Positions 12,982-25,350 are shown, numbered from the stretch's first letter. The stretch is 64,000 nucleotides of DNA from Macrolepiota albuminosa (GCA_027475525.1 JAMWFC010000113.1:1414001-1478000), one strand, 5' to 3'. Made by a program: numbers and translations. The notes: generated by a model from the sequence alone, not told the origin.

Positions 12982-13407
12982 ATGGGACCAGCAGCTGCAA
13001 GACCAGCGCCTCGAAAACGAGTGAGGAAACGAAAAGAAGAGCAGTATCGCTGTCGTCGTCGTCGTCGTCCTCTTCTGATCTGACTCTGATGAAAATACCC
13101 AACAAAAAAAGTGCAGGTAGCAGCAGCACCCATGCCCCCATCTGAGGAGGATGAAACCTCGGAGTCGTCATCGTCGTCTGAATCGGAAGCTGAACGTGAT
13201 GCAGAACCACAACCGGTTCAGCGGCATGCGTCACGGTCCCCTTCGCCTCCTTCAGCAGAAATACCATCGTTTTTGCAGAATGCAAGCGCAACGGAGGAGG
13301 AGCTGATAAAGGCCAAGTTTCGCAAGTTTTGGATGGCGTCGGTGGCAGATGGGTTCAAGGACGACCTGGAGGAGATTCGCAAAGTGCGTGGACTGGTGTT
13401 GGAGTAG
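12982..13407 (+). CDS. rsa3: Probable ribosome assembly protein 3 (RSA3)
   Basis: Exon 1 (12982-13020) encodes a short basic head ending APRKR. A 96-bp intron (13021-13116) follows, then exon 2 (13117-13407). The body is an acidic Ser/Glu stretch (SESSSSSESEAE), then PSPPSAEIPSFL, and a C-terminal helix FRKFWMASVADGFKDDLEEIRK. That layout (basic head, Ser/acid linker, short C-terminal domain with …DDL..IR) matches fungal RSA3, a nuclear factor in 60S subunit assembly. The mature length, about 110 residues, is small for the family. The intron boundaries are inferred; without the intron the upstream frame stops at about 13076. Confidence 0.6.
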
Positions 13408-13568
13408 TATTAGAATGCTGACAGTGGGCAGGAGCCGACGCTGGGGACATCGCGACTGGCAGTTTTGATTGATGGATTGGCAGCTGGTGGGAAAGTAGTT
13501 TGTGGGGAGGATATTATATAATAGATGATTGAAAAACGGTCAGGTGATTAGTTTGAACAAGAACGACG

Positions 13569-16500
13569 ATGGCGCGGTCGGTGTCGATCGAGAGAATGCA
13601 GGACGCAATTGGTTTGATTAGCCCGCCACCCGAGGAAACGCTCCAGATCGCCCGCACGTCCTCCGTATCCAAACGCAAACGAGCCACGCCCCAGCCACAG
13701 CAGACCACCCCGAACCCCAAGCCACGCAAACAAACCAGGCGCCCGTCCGTTGTCGACTCGCCCACCCGCCAAACACACAACCCACACGCAGACTATCTGC
13801 CGACGCGCACCCGACGAACCACGCCAATCCCCGCCTACGAACCGCCCACCGACGTGTTCACACCGCCGCGCGTGGTAATCAAGACTCCGACGATCTCCAA
13901 GTCGTCCAAGCGCAAGACGACGAACCGCAAGTGTTCACACCGCCGCGCGTGGTAATCAAGACTCCGACGATCTCCAAGTCGTCCAAGCGCAAGACGACGA
14001 ACCGCAAGCGCGCATCGACGGCCGAGCTGTTCATCAAAATCGAACCGCCCCAGATTGACCTGTCTGCGCCAGCGTCGCCGGGCAGTCCGACCGACGACCC
14101 AATCCTTCTCTCTGTCGATTCGTCCTCTCCAATTCGTCCCCGCACAAAAAGCGCTCCAGTCACCGCAGACACCCTCTTTGACGTTACTGATCCCAGCGTG
14201 TGCGTCTGGTCCGACGACGACGACGACGATGGCCACCTCGCCCAGGGCGAGTATACCGGCTCCTTCCGCTCCTTTAGCATCCGCACAAAGCTTGATCCTC
14301 CCAGCAGCGCCACCCGTGAACGCCAGGAAGAGTGGGGCCGTCCCATCACCCCCTTTCCTTTCCGCAGAGTTGAACGGCTTGACCTCTTGAAGGAAGAGGA
14401 GGAATGTCAGGTCAGAGAGGCTCTTCCTGCTGATCCTGTACCCACCCACTGCGGACCATTTGATTTTGATGCTTCCTTTGAAGAAGCTGATGCCACGGAA
14501 TCCATCCCTGTTGAAGCGCACGCATCTATTGAGCGACCTGAAAAATCTATTGAGGAACCTGGAGTTGTTTACGACATGGAACATGAAACGCAGGAATCTC
14601 CAATCGTATATGACGAAGCGGACACATCTATCGAGGAATCTACAGACCTGGAACATGAAGCTGATATATCTATTGAGGAACCTGCAGTCGCGCAACATGA
14701 AGCTGAAATATCTATCGAGGAACCTGCAGTCCTGGAACATGAAGCTCAAATGTCTATCGAGGAATCTGCAGTCGTAGAACATGAAGCTGAAATATCTATC
14801 GAGGAACCTGCAGCCCTGGAACATGAAACTGATATATCTATCGAGGAATCTGCAATCGTAGAACATGACACTGAAATATCTATCGAAGCCGTATACCATA
14901 TGAAACACTACGCTGAAATATCTACAGAGGAACCTGCAGCCATGTACCACATGGAACACTGCGCTGAAATATCTACAGAGGAAACCCTTGTAACCGCACA
15001 AGACTTGCAAACATATACCAGCAAAGAAGCCAACACATCTATCGAAGAATCCCCTGCGGCCTTACAATTCGCAGAAAAATATGCCGGCAAGGAAGCTGAA
15101 ATCTCTATCGGGGAAACCACCGCAGCCGCACAACAAGATGCCGATGAAGCTGACGAACGTGAAGTGCGCGAAATGTCTCTCTCCCTAGACGACGAAGATC
15201 CCATCGTAACCGCCACCCCTGCTCCTCATCCCTCTCAAACCGAAGCAGACGAAGACTCAAGCTCCGACGAAGAAGAGCTCGAATACGGCCTAGTCAAAAT
15301 CTCAAGTGCCGATCCACACGCCGCAGCTCGAGCAGCTGCAATACTCAAACAAGTATGTCCTTTCACTATCTAAAATATCCATCTTCACGTCGTCTGCAGC
15401 ACGACTACGACTGCTTCACCAGGCTCGCCCTCCGTACACAAAAGGGCCGACATTCTCTCTCTGCCAGTGGGATCACCAAGTCACGCAACCCTCGTGATCG
15501 CATGGGGCGTCGGACACTTGGTGCCTCTGTCATCGGAGACAAGGTTTATATTCCCGGAAGTCCCGTGACGACGCTACCAGAGCTGCTCAAGGAGGCAGAG
15601 ACCACAATCGCAGGAACCCCTCCCAAGCTCGGAAACTCTTCACATCTGTTTACACCTGTACCAAGATCAAGTATCCCCCCCGGGCTCGCACGTAGTCTGT
15701 TTGAGCATACAGCCAAAGAAAGGGTCTGGACAAAGGAAGAATGGAAGCTCCTTGATGCATGCTTTACTGACGAGCGCGTTGCACTGGGGCCTGGAGATGG
15801 TCAAATTGCATCTGTTGACGAGGTAAATCCCGAACACGTAGCCAGACGGTTTGGGGATATGTTGGGAGGTGAAGATGTCATTAACAAGTGGGGTGAGGAT
15901 TGGAAAATGTGCGTTCTTTTTCTTGCGTTTTTTTATTCTTTTCCATCTCAACGAGGTCAACAGGGAGAACCTTGTGCAAAGAGTCAAAGCCTTGCAGAAC
16001 AAGCAGCGAAAAGGAATCATAGCGCCACCAACGACGCCTAACACCCCACGTCCCAGTCTCACCAACCCCTCGGCCAGCCTGTTCACCCATCGCTTCTCGT
16101 CCATGGAAGTGCCGGACTTTACTCCCCTTGGACGCCGTGCCGCTCCGCCTGGCCACCGCCCGTCACTTCCACTGCCCGTCGTAGCTGGAGCACCGTTCAG
16201 TGACCTTCAGGAAACGCCGGAACACGAACAGGAAAGACCAAAGAGGAAACTTCCGTTGTCATTGTTGGCACCACGGTACTCGCACCTTTTGGAAGAAGCG
16301 GTGGTTGTCAGCCAACTTCCTGATCCATCTAATACGAAATCCGAACCAGGGAGGTCATATGATAACAGCAACGATGGAGACCCTGAAGAAACGGAGGTCG
16401 AAACAGCCGCGAATACCTCGACAGAGACCGAGGCTAGATCAGAAACAGCTTCCTGTCCTTCCCCCGTGCCCACCGAAACCACCGCCGTCAATCCGACCCC

Positions 16501-17029
16501 ATCCAGCACGCTCAAATCTCGTGTCAAAGGTTTTCTCTTCTCCTACCTCCCCACTCTCTCCAAGAAACCGGCTCCTAAGCCAAATTCGATGTCTTCCCGC
16601 CCAGGCCTTCCCCTTCCTCCTGCCTCTGTTTTAGAGAAATGCCGAGGACCTATTATCACCCCGGCTCGTGAACCCATGCCCAAGCCCACACATCCCAAGG
16701 AACTTGTACACCTCAACCCTGCACCTGTCCCTTCCAAATCGTCGATGATACCTCGTCCGCAGAGACCACAGAGACTGGTAGAGCTGCACCGTGTTAGTCC
16801 GCCGCCTGAGAAGGACAAGGCGGTGATTAGACCAAGGAGGAGCAGTGCAAGTAGTGTAAAGGATTTGGTGAGGGGCTTCGAGGACATGGAGAGGAATGCA
16901 ATTGCGAATAGGGTCGAGGAACGGAAACGGGGGGAGTTGAAGAGAGTGAAAAGTGTTGGAGAGTGGAGGAAGACCGCGGGTCTCGCTAATGCCGGCGCAA
17001 ATGGATGCAAGCCTTCATGGCGCCCTTGA
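13569..17029 (+). CDS. Large low-complexity protein with 14-residue acidic repeats
   Basis: The ATG at 13569 opens a Pro/Arg/Thr-rich basic region. The 77-bp duplication at 13854-14007 then throws the frame; collapsing it joins 13569-13930 to the long frame running to 15350. That segment contains about six tandem copies of a 14-residue acidic unit of the form HEAEISIEEPAVLE (about 14652-14890). Introns at about 15351-15399 and 15909-15961 lead to a segment with KERVWTKEEWKLLDACF (weakly Myb-like) and a Ser/Pro-rich C-terminus with a basic helix (NRVEERKRGELKRVK). Product roughly 1,100 residues. No family recognised beyond fungal disordered proteins; a nuclear or cytoskeletal scaffold is only a guess. 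Confidence 0.65.
13854..14007. repeat. Exact 2 x 77-bp tandem duplication (3 of 16)
   Basis: Copies 13854-13930 and 13931-14007. It lies inside the low-complexity gene and causes an early stop; the downstream frame is offset by exactly 77. Confidence 0.97.
14652..14890 (+). repeat. 42-bp coding minisatellite (14-residue acidic repeat)
   Basis: About six imperfect 42-bp units encode H-E-A/T-x-I-S-I-E-E-P/S-A-V/I-x-E. The period is a multiple of three and the units have diverged, unlike the 77-bp exact duplications, so this one is a genuine coding repeat. Confidence 0.85.
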
Positions 17030-17932
17030 TCTCTTGCAATTTTTGGACGTTTTTTTTTTTTGATTTACCATCCACAGGTCCTGGATGATCTGTTGTATAT
17101 TGTATAAAACTCTTTATATGTTATCCATGTGTCATGAATAGGTGAATATCTGATTGTGGAATTTTTTCAAATTTCGTTTGAGATTGCCGCGGGGATGACC
17201 CTCCCGAAGATTTTGTATTTAAGGATAATATATGAACGTCGGGTTGGAAATGTCTCAATCTTGTTGAAAGAAGCACTTGGTAATTAGCCGTCCGCCTGGA
17301 AGGCTATGTGGCATCGCGACTCAAGGGGTGTTCTGAGTTGAAGGGGAGCGGCATATGAAGTTATATATCATGGTGAGAGGAAGAAGTGTCTGATCCAACA
17401 ATGGAAAACAAATCGACTATTAGGATATCAGAGCCGTTTTAAGTTGTTATAGATGTCTCTGGTGTCCGCGGATATGTATGATATTAAACCTCGACTTTTA
17501 TGTCGTGAGGAACGTGACGATAGGAATAATAATCGACAAGGTTATACAGCACCCTCCACGACCAATCAATCTACCTTCTTAGTCTGGCTTTCTCCGTAAG
17601 CACCTCAACAAAGTTTCTCGGGAACCAGCCCTCTCTACCTCTACCATTCTACGTCGACTTCCGCGCGACCTCCACACCCGTTCGTGTGTCCGACTTGCCT
17701 ATTATTGCGACGATCTTGTTATCCTTAAGACCAAGCTCGGTCTCGTTCGTCGGAGTGGGATAGAGCGACCGTGCAAACAACAGGGTTGACGGATCAAGCA
17801 ACAGGCGTTGTCAGTCGCCGGGGCGGCAGCGCCAGTTTCGTTGGAGTACCCTGTCTAGATTGGAAATGCCGTGATCGGCACAATGCAGCCTGACTGGTTA
17901 ACTTTTCCCAGAATAGATTCAAGCTAAGGTCA
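17030..17932. other. Convergent intergenic region
   Basis: Lies between the 3' end of the + strand low-complexity gene and the 3' end of the - strand Rap1-type gene. It holds a poly-T run near 17051 and AT-rich 3' flank. I see no gene or structured RNA. Confidence 0.6.
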
Positions 17933-20640
17933 CTACATCATAGCAGAAGATGATCTGAACTCATCTGCCATCCCCCCAAGTCGGGCAGCGACCCACCGTA
18001 ACATGTAGTCCGGGTCCATGTTCTGTTCGATTGCCCGCAATCTGTCGGTCATACCCACACTAGCTGTCAAAAACAGCTTCTCTTCTTCCTCCTGCAAAAC
18101 TGCTTGACTTCGAGAACGATCAAGCAACGGAACAATGTCCTCATCCTCAATTTCTTCCTCATCCCTCTCAAAAGTCTCAGTAGTACCATTACTCGGCGAG
18201 CTCTGATGTGGAGTTCCCCACCTCAGCCTGGGAAACACACCCCCGCTCCCACTCGCACGTCGACGTTCCCTCAACATTGCCTCTTCTACTCTGCCCTGTC
18301 CAACAAGTCGATTATATTCGCCAGCACGGGTCTCGTGTGGAGGCGAGTATTCAGAAGGAAAACGTTGAAAATCCGTAGGCAAGCGTTTTATCTTCAGCAA
18401 ATTCTCCTGCGTCTCGGGAGTGCTCAAGGTATGCTCTGTGCTTTCGTATTTCTGACTGTGATCCAAGAAGGATGGCCAAGATGTCCGCTGTTCGTCGGCA
18501 GAAGCTAATGCACCCAACCCATTCTTCATCATTTGCTCATGTGTGAGTTCCTGAAGCCTCGCGGAGTTCTTCCGGTAAAGCCGAATCCATTCTTTAGTAC
18601 GCCTTATACTGCGGTAGTGATCATATATCCGCCAAACCTGCTCCGATAGGAAGCCTGATTCTCGGGCAATTCCTTCAATAGCGACATTCAGGCCAAGGAA
18701 CTCGATGTGTTCACGGTCCTCATCAGCAACTGGAATGGAAGAACGTCTGCGACGAAGGTTGTCAAAACTCGTGGCTGGTTTGCCACGACCATGAGAGGAC
18801 ACAGGGGAGGGTTGGTATGACATCGTACTAGCTATTGAATGTCCACGGCTATGGGCGAAGGGAGAAGACGCTGCAAACCGACGTTTTACCATTTCTGCAC
18901 GAAGATCAAGTCTGCGCACAGTTGATCTTTGAACTTCACGTAGATTGCCCATGGAATGTCGTCTGATGACAGTTTCATCGGTAGGTTGAAATGGATTGTT
19001 TGGTGTCCATGAACGGCGGGGCGGAAGCAGTTTTCTTGGCTCGTGCACCGTGACACCACCTTCTGCTTTTAAAGCTGAATCTGGATTTAAAGTATCATAA
19101 AATGGTCCAGAGGAGACTTGCAAGCAGCGTTGGTCAGGAGTTTCGTTTACCTCCTGGAAATCTTCACGGTGTGAAGGGTGTTTAAGACGACCACAATGCC
19201 TCTGTACAGAGGTGGACACATCATCCACTTCCTCTTGGCCTTTATCGGGGGCATTCATAGAACTCGGAGACACCTCCCTGGGATGGTGTTCATTAACAGT
19301 CCTTGGCCCAGATGCAGGGAAAACATCGGGCTCATCACCTTCGTCAAGAGAAAGTGTGCCAGCGAGTGTATTAGTAGCTTCGACAACCTTGCCTTTGCCT
19401 TGAAAATTACTCCTCTTTCGTGAAGGTGGCCAAGCTGTAGCGTCTTTCTCGTCTTCGGACGAGTTATCCGCACTGCCGTCACTCTTACGTCGGCTGGCAA
19501 AGCGAGTCCCAAAAGGCCCTTCTACAAGCTTTGGTTTTCGGTGTTTTGAGTGGGTAATGTTACCAGGGCTGAGGGGAGACGGGGCTGGTGGCGACGGCTC
19601 AAAGAAAACGTCATCTTTCCTGACAGGTTTACGGCGGCGATGATTTGACATCGTGTGAGCCTTCGATGTGGAGGCAACAGGCTGAGAATCGGCTAGAATG
19701 ACGCGATGCGATGTCTGATATGTGATTGGAGATTTTCTTTGCCTTTCAGTCATAGAGGTCTCCTGGTTCACGTTGTGTGGATTTGGCAAGATATTTGGGG
19801 ACAACGGTTTCTTAATGTCTGGATACATCGGTGGAGGGGAGGTTGGCGTTGTACTTTAGCCAGCATGATTAGGAGTGGCCTTTCCACATTCTAACCAAAG
19901 CATACCTTACAGCCATTTCCTGTGTAACAACGTCGATTGATGGTGCACTGAGCTTGCCTTGTGTATTTTGATCTTCCAGTGTTGGATCAACTTCTGCTCA
20001 GAAAAGGTAGTAGAACGAGAAAAGATTCAAGCTTCATTACGCACTCACCAGTGTAACTTGTGACGGCTTTCCCTTTTCCTTGGTTAATGACAGCAGGATC
20101 TTGAGTCGCTGAGGCTGGCACCTGACTTCCTTTCTGAACCCTGATCAACTCGTATCCAACACAGGTACCTGAACATCAAACTTGCCGAATCGTGCTTCAC
20201 CCTGGCGCGTTTCTCTTCCCTTTCGTCTTCCCTCTCTCGTTTGTATCGTGATATTAATTTCTCTTCTAAGCTTTTACCATCCATATTCTCGTTAGTAGGG
20301 AGAAGATCATGTGTAATCTGGTATTTCTTGATTTTCATGTCAAATTCCTCTTTATTCTTGTAATAGCGATCGCGCCACGATTGCCAAGTGTGAGTTCGAC
20401 TCCATTTCCACTTATTGTCAATCTATACAAAAAGACGTCTGCAAAGGAAGCAGCTTGAAAAGGAATGCAGAACACACATCCTTGCACAAGGTTCGATACA
20501 AATCATTTCCTGAGCGCCCCTTTGCAGAAGGGTTATATTTAGCAATGTATTTAACAAGAAGAGTGTCTTCATTATCAGTGAAGGGTGTCCTGCTGTGCAT
20601 GCTATTAGATACCAACGTAAAGACATACGAAGTATTACGC
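17933..20640 (-). CDS. Rap1/TERF2IP-type Myb-domain protein
   Basis: The 5' exons encode a Rap1-class Myb domain: RTPFTDNEDTLLVKYIAKY near 20600, GRSGNDLYRTLCKD, then after an intron (donor gtgtgt) DNKWKWSRTHTWQSWRDRYY near 20370. The repeated Trp residues and the HTWQSWRDRY helix fit the TERF2IP Myb fold. A charged helix follows (SRYKREREDEREEKR), then small exons at about 20115-20050 and 19995-19920 leading to the long last exon of about 630 codons (19828-17933). This contains a helical segment (SEQVWRIYDHYRSIRRTKEW) and an acidic tail. In yeasts and animals Rap1 acts at telomeres; a telomeric or chromatin role here is inferred. The exact start and any BRCT domain upstream of 20640 could not be resolved. 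Confidence 0.66.
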
Positions 20641-20785
20641 GCGTACCTCGCCATGGGTAGTCAAGCCCAGCACTTGAGGCAGTCAAATAAACCGCAGGCC
20701 AAAATTGGTTATTTACAGGTAAAAGTTGCTAATAACGTGAGAGGCTGGTGTATAATATAGGAGGACGAAACGAAGAACAAAGCAT

Positions 20786-20939
20786 TCACATTTTTCGACG
20801 TTGACACGTCTGTCACATCACGAGGAGTAACGTTTATTGAGCAAGATAATGTCGTCATCTTCTCACATTTTTCGACGTTGACACGTCTGTCACATCACGA
20901 GGAGTAACGTTTATTGAGCAAGATAATGTCGTCATCTTC
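20786..20939. repeat. Exact 2 x 77-bp tandem duplication (4 of 16)
   Basis: Copies 20786-20862 and 20863-20939, in the 5' flank or an unresolved first exon of the Rap1-type gene. The rest of 20,640-21,304 shows only short GGTCGT and GAATGGTGT direct repeats. Confidence 0.97.
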
Positions 20940-21304
20940 TCACAAAAAAGAACCAACTCTCTCGTAGGAAATTACAAGGTCAAGGTCAGATCTACGAGTT
21001 TGTTTACTTAAGAATCCATCCATAAAAAGTCCCAATTCCGATACGAATACGATAGGGTCGAAATAAGGTATTGTGTGTAAGGTTACTGTCGTATTGGATC
21101 ATGACAAGCGTTAAAAGGTCGTAAAAGGTCGTAAGAGGTCGTCACGGGGAAAAAATGGGTTAGTAAACCAAGGGCGGATCGGAGCAAAAAGGGAATGGTG
21201 TGAATGGTGTGAATGGTGAGATATACGATGCAGTCCAGCAGCACAGAAATTGAGTCGGTAGAGGCGACGGAGACTGGGAAAGGTCGAGTCAAAATCACTG
21301 AGCA

Positions 21305-21458
21305 AAGCCAGTCGAACTTGTAGGTCGTGAGTTTGCGCTCTCACTTTGACCTCTTGGCCTTATTGCTGATGGAAACAAGGGAAGCCAGTCGAACTTGTAG
21401 GTCGTGAGTTTGCGCTCTCACTTTGACCTCTTGGCCTTATTGCTGATGGAAACAAGGG
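21305..21458. repeat. Exact 2 x 77-bp tandem duplication (5 of 16)
   Basis: Copies 21305-21381 and 21382-21458. It covers the stop codon and 3' end of the small minus-strand gene. Confidence 0.97.
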
Positions 21459-22166
21459 ATACTCTTGCTTGGTACTAACAAATCGTCGTGGGATCTGGTA
21501 AAAAAGTCGTCTTCACTCTCATACGGCGACGAGGATGCATTGATCTAGCATGAATTGATGAATGAGACGCATTCAAACAGCAATAAAAGAAGAACGGAGA
21601 CAAAAGAGGATATGATTCGGCGAAGGGATCCGATATGAAGGAGTCAAGAAGAACACAACTTACCCATTGACCCAGGACCTCGGCAACTTGTAAAGCTTCC
21701 TCTGCACTATACTTGACGTCTGTGCCCTTTTGCGCATGCAGCCTCAGAAGTTCGCTCAAAGACCTCTCTCCTCTGGTTGAGCCTTCCATTGTGATTGCTC
21801 GCGTGCGACCAGGGGTGGTATCACTGTCCACAGGAAAAACGATAGAGTTCCGAGGTGTTTTTTTCGAAGGCGGTTGTGAAAGTGGACATGATGAAGATTC
21901 CACATCGGAAATAATTAAGGAGCGATCCCAATCTTCAATCTGAGTTGGTGAATCATTGGTGGACATGATGAAGATTCCACATCGGAAATAATTAAGGAGC
22001 GATCCCAATCTTCAATCTGAGTTGGTGAATCATTGTAGAAAGGGACGATAATGAAGAATCTAAGTGTCCAGTCATCGAGACGCGGATGTGAGAAATAAGA
22101 AGAGGCGTTAGAAAAAGAAGAGGTCGATTTCTGCGTGACTGGTGGCAGACTTTCTAAGGTGAACAA
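21437..22166 (-). CDS. Small conserved unknown protein
   Basis: Upstream exon 21664-22166 and last exon 21437-21544, joined across an intron (21545-21663) with donor gtaagt. Clear segments are NDSPTQIEDWDRSLIISDVESSS, a Ser/Pro linker, GERSLSELLRLHAQKGTDVKYS, EEALQVAEVLGQW and, after the intron, INASSSPYESEDDFFTRSHDD. The SLSELLRLHAQKGT…EEALQVAEVLGQW block reads like a helical conserved core. I recall similar agaricomycete hypotheticals but no named family. The 77-bp duplication at 21882-22035 duplicates the DWDRSLIISDVESS part and shifts frame; collapsing it restores one frame. The start is uncertain and an upstream intron is possible. Confidence 0.6.
21882..22035. repeat. Exact 2 x 77-bp tandem duplication (6 of 16)
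   Basis: Copies 21882-21958 and 21959-22035. It lies in coding sequence of the small minus-strand gene, and collapse restores the frame. Confidence 0.97.
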
Positions 22167-22387
22167 AAAGTGTGTCCGCGATCTGGAAATCGTGAGTCAC
22201 GTGTTGTTAGTAACCTGTAAGTCATGTGATTGCGTTCGAATCTTATCTATGTAATCCGGCACATTACATAAGAATGCAAACGATAGACTGGACATAGAAA
22301 TTCTTGTACGAGGGTACTATGAATATTGAAAGGTATCAAAAGTTCCAAATGCAAGTAGTAGTCCTGTCCCATTGACGTAGATGCAAA

Positions 22388-23955
22388 CTAGAGAAAGAAT
22401 GCGGCAAACGCAAACGTGACCAGGCCACTAACACCCCAACTCACAGGAACAGACATCGGCAGAACACCATTATCTTTATTACTGCCCGATGATGTAGTTC
22501 CAGTGGCTGCTGGGCCTTTCTCTGTGTTCGACCCCGAGGCACTGCTGGCTCCTGGCAATGTGCTTGAAGACGATGATGCCATGGGAAGCTTGCTCACGGT
22601 ACTCCACGAGGTCGAAGGAGATGCAGAAGTAGAATTAGCACTATATGGTAAGTACGAGACAGAACCAGAGGAGCTCAATTGGACAAGTGAGTCGGTGGAC
22701 GCAAAGTATTTGGCCAAGGAATCTTTGATGGACGGTCCTGGAAGGGTCTTGGTAGAATTTTTCTACGAAAAGAAGAGTGAACAAGCCGGTAGCCAACGAA
22801 TAAAATCAAACTACCTCGACGTTAATCACGTATGTCGCTGAACCGTCATCAGGAATGAATGCAAACTCTTGTTGAACCTAAAAAACAAAAACGGTGAACG
22901 TAGGTTTGAAACAAAGGAAAGAAAACGTACACCGGATTCCATGAAAAAGGAAGTAGCCTGTCCATGTGTAGCTGGAAACTTGCCATATGGTTGAGGTTCA
23001 GGTTGCATAAATGAGACTGAAACCTATCAACAAACAGGCGACAAAACTGACAAAACTAACACACAGTGAATTACAAAGATTTTCGCACTGCCAGCGTCGA
23101 CACCAGGAACATCGAGGAAATGTATGTGATTTTGGGCAAGAGCCATTACAGGCTGGTAATCAGCGCCAAAACCAGAGGACTGGACATCATTCCACGTCAA
23201 GGAAGTAGAATTGGCAGCTTTTAGAAGCTGCATGTCTAGATTAAAGATTTCGCCCTTGGAAAGTGCGTCTGTCAGTGGAGTTAGCAGGATACATTGAGTG
23301 TCAGGTGAAGATCTATACAAAAGACGTTGGTATCGTGGTCTAGGATTGCAGTAAAGGAACTGGGATCAAATTGAGTGTCAGGTGAAGATCTATACAAAAG
23401 ACGTTGGTATCGTGGTCTAGGATTGCAGTAAAGGAACTGGGATCAAAGATCCAATGTTCACTGATTGAGTTGACCATGATTTTGCAGTAGCATCATAGAT
23501 ATGGATAGAGGATGCGGAAGATGCGTCGGCACCGAGAACATAGATTGCATTGGTGAACTAGTAGTCATCAATTTCTCTTGAGTATATTATTACAAAGATA
23601 GTTTAGGAACATGCCTGCGAAAGATAACATGTTGTATTGCTGCCATCAAAAGGGCTGCAATGTAAAGTTGATTATTGGACCACAAATGAGCGGAGCGATG
23701 ACTTACGGGCGTCCCGACGTGGTAATATCAGTAGCAGTGCCTCCACGAATCGGTTGTCAGCAGAGACCGGACGAGGAGTACTTGTCGCTTACCAGATACC
23801 CATGTATCTTGAGTACCAGCATTGTAGTCCTTTCCATTGAAGCCGAAAGCTAACAAATTCCATGAGATGTCAAATGCAATACAAGAACTGCTAGCAGAGG
23901 CGACGCCGCCGAGAGAGAGAGTAATGAGCGTGAGAAGGGAAGAAACCCGAAGCAT
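22388..23955 (-). CDS. Secreted, probably GPI-anchored cell-surface protein
   Basis: The start at 23955 encodes a signal peptide (MLRVSSLLTLITLSLGGVASA). Several exons follow: CIAFDISWNLLAFGFNGKDYN; SSIHIYDATAKSWSTQSVN; ILDHDTNVF joined over an intron with an in-phase acceptor to ALSKGEIFNLDMQLLKAANS; then VMALAQNHIHFLDVPGVDAGSAKIFVIH. The last exon is Ser/Thr-rich and ends in a hydrophobic tail (SGLVTFAFAAFFL), the usual GPI-attachment layout. The exon pattern (…YDATAKSW…, …HFLDVPG…) suggests a Kelch/beta-propeller-like ectodomain, an inference. The 77-bp duplication at 23293-23446 lies on one exon, and a one-base phase change near 23450 remains unexplained. Confidence 0.62.
23293..23446. 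repeat. Exact 2 x 77-bp tandem duplication (7 of 16)
   Basis: Copies 23293-23369 and 23370-23446. It spans exon and intron of the secreted-protein gene. Confidence 0.97.
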
Positions 23956-25350
23956 TGTGAGATTTTTGTGAAGAAAAACAGTTTCCTGAGGTCGTGGAGA
24001 AATGTGTTTGACGTGTAACTTAAAAACATGGGATCAGGCCATGTTGTGTTTGAAAGGTGATGTCTTGATATTCAAATACAAACAACCCTTATAAAGTAAC
24101 CCAGAGCTGTCAAATTGAGGAACGCGTAACTATTCTCAGATACGCTGGCCCTGGGGTCGACTCAGTTGTAGACAAGCTATCAAGCTCTGAAAGCCGAGTA
24201 AGTCCGGGTAGTCATAGACTACCTCGTCTTTTCACCTTGGTCCAAAGAATCCAGTCTTGACAGTGAACTAGTAGGCACCAAAACAATGTAGATTCCATGT
24301 CGAAAATACAGGTAATTGCGATCTTTCTGATTTTTTCTTTCTTTTCACAAGTCTCCTCTATGCGCGCTCTGATTCCGGCGCTTATGGAACCTCTGGCGAC
24401 CTTGGTCTACGGCTCTACAATAACTGAAATTTTTCGAAATGAATTCACGAACTCGTGATCCACAACCTCCTCTCTTTTTGGACCTTATCTTCTTGTCACC
24501 AAAGTAGACTGGCCGATGAATTCACGAACTCGTGATCCACAACCTCCTCTCTTTTTGGACCTTATCTTCTTGTCACCAAAGTAGACTGGCCGTCAGACTT
24601 GGAAAGCATTGATCACCTAAAAAATGACGCAAAGTGCTGCCGTAAAAAGTACTATTCGAAACTTCTGCAGCCATGGACGTCCTGTCGTGGCCCGTACTAT
24701 GAGAATAACCTTGTGTGGTAAAGGATATGTATATCTCATCATGTTGCTCGTGCGATGTATTCTTCTTCTTTGAAACATTCTTATTCGTGGACAAAGGTTG
24801 AATGAAGCATCATCATTCCAGCGAGTATGCATGGGAAAGTGCTCAGCGCTCAGGCCTCAGGCATTGTCTGTCCTGTGTTTAAGCGCGTCTCCACATCCAG
24901 CTTTTCTTTCTGTGCTCAGTGTTCTCATCATGTAAGGAAGTGTATAAATGCTATATACATAACTTGTGTATGGTCGCCTTATGGGGTCATTGCGGCCGCT
25001 TTAAAAACGTTGATATCAACTTCGAAGTCACTCTTTCATGCTCCGCCAGTGTCAAATGACGATCAGCTGCAGTTTTCAGAAGAGCTCAGGAGTAACTTGG
25101 GCCTCTATCGATATCTGTAATTCAAGAAGGGGACGCGAGTATAGATGTTGTAGTGTAGGATGCAACCCACTCCGTCAAGTGGACTCTGGTCCATAATGAC
25201 AGACATGTCTTACCCTTGGTTGACCTTCCATCATTGATGGATCTCTTTCACTCTGCGCTTGGATGCCGATAAACACGCGTTTCCCCTTACTTATAGAAGC
25301 CTGCGATTTTGGGCTTCTTTCAAACCTCTTCCCTTTCCAGAAAGTCAGTT
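23956..25350. other. Intergenic region between divergent genes
   Basis: Presumed promoters of the secreted-protein gene (-) and the desaturase (+). It holds one 77-bp duplication but no frame with recognisable protein features. Confidence 0.55.
24439..24592. repeat. Exact 2 x 77-bp tandem duplication (8 of 16)
   Basis: Copies 24439-24515 and 24516-24592, in intergenic DNA. Confidence 0.97.

Noticed and set aside
13835..15010. Long minus-strand frame of 391 codons with a repeated Phe/Arg/Tyr pattern
   Set aside because: It is the antisense shadow of the acidic 14-residue repeats; the repeat gives long open frames on both strands.
20084..20338. Separate small gene MKIKKYQITH…
   Set aside because: It is the continuation of the Rap1-type Myb exon, not an independent gene.
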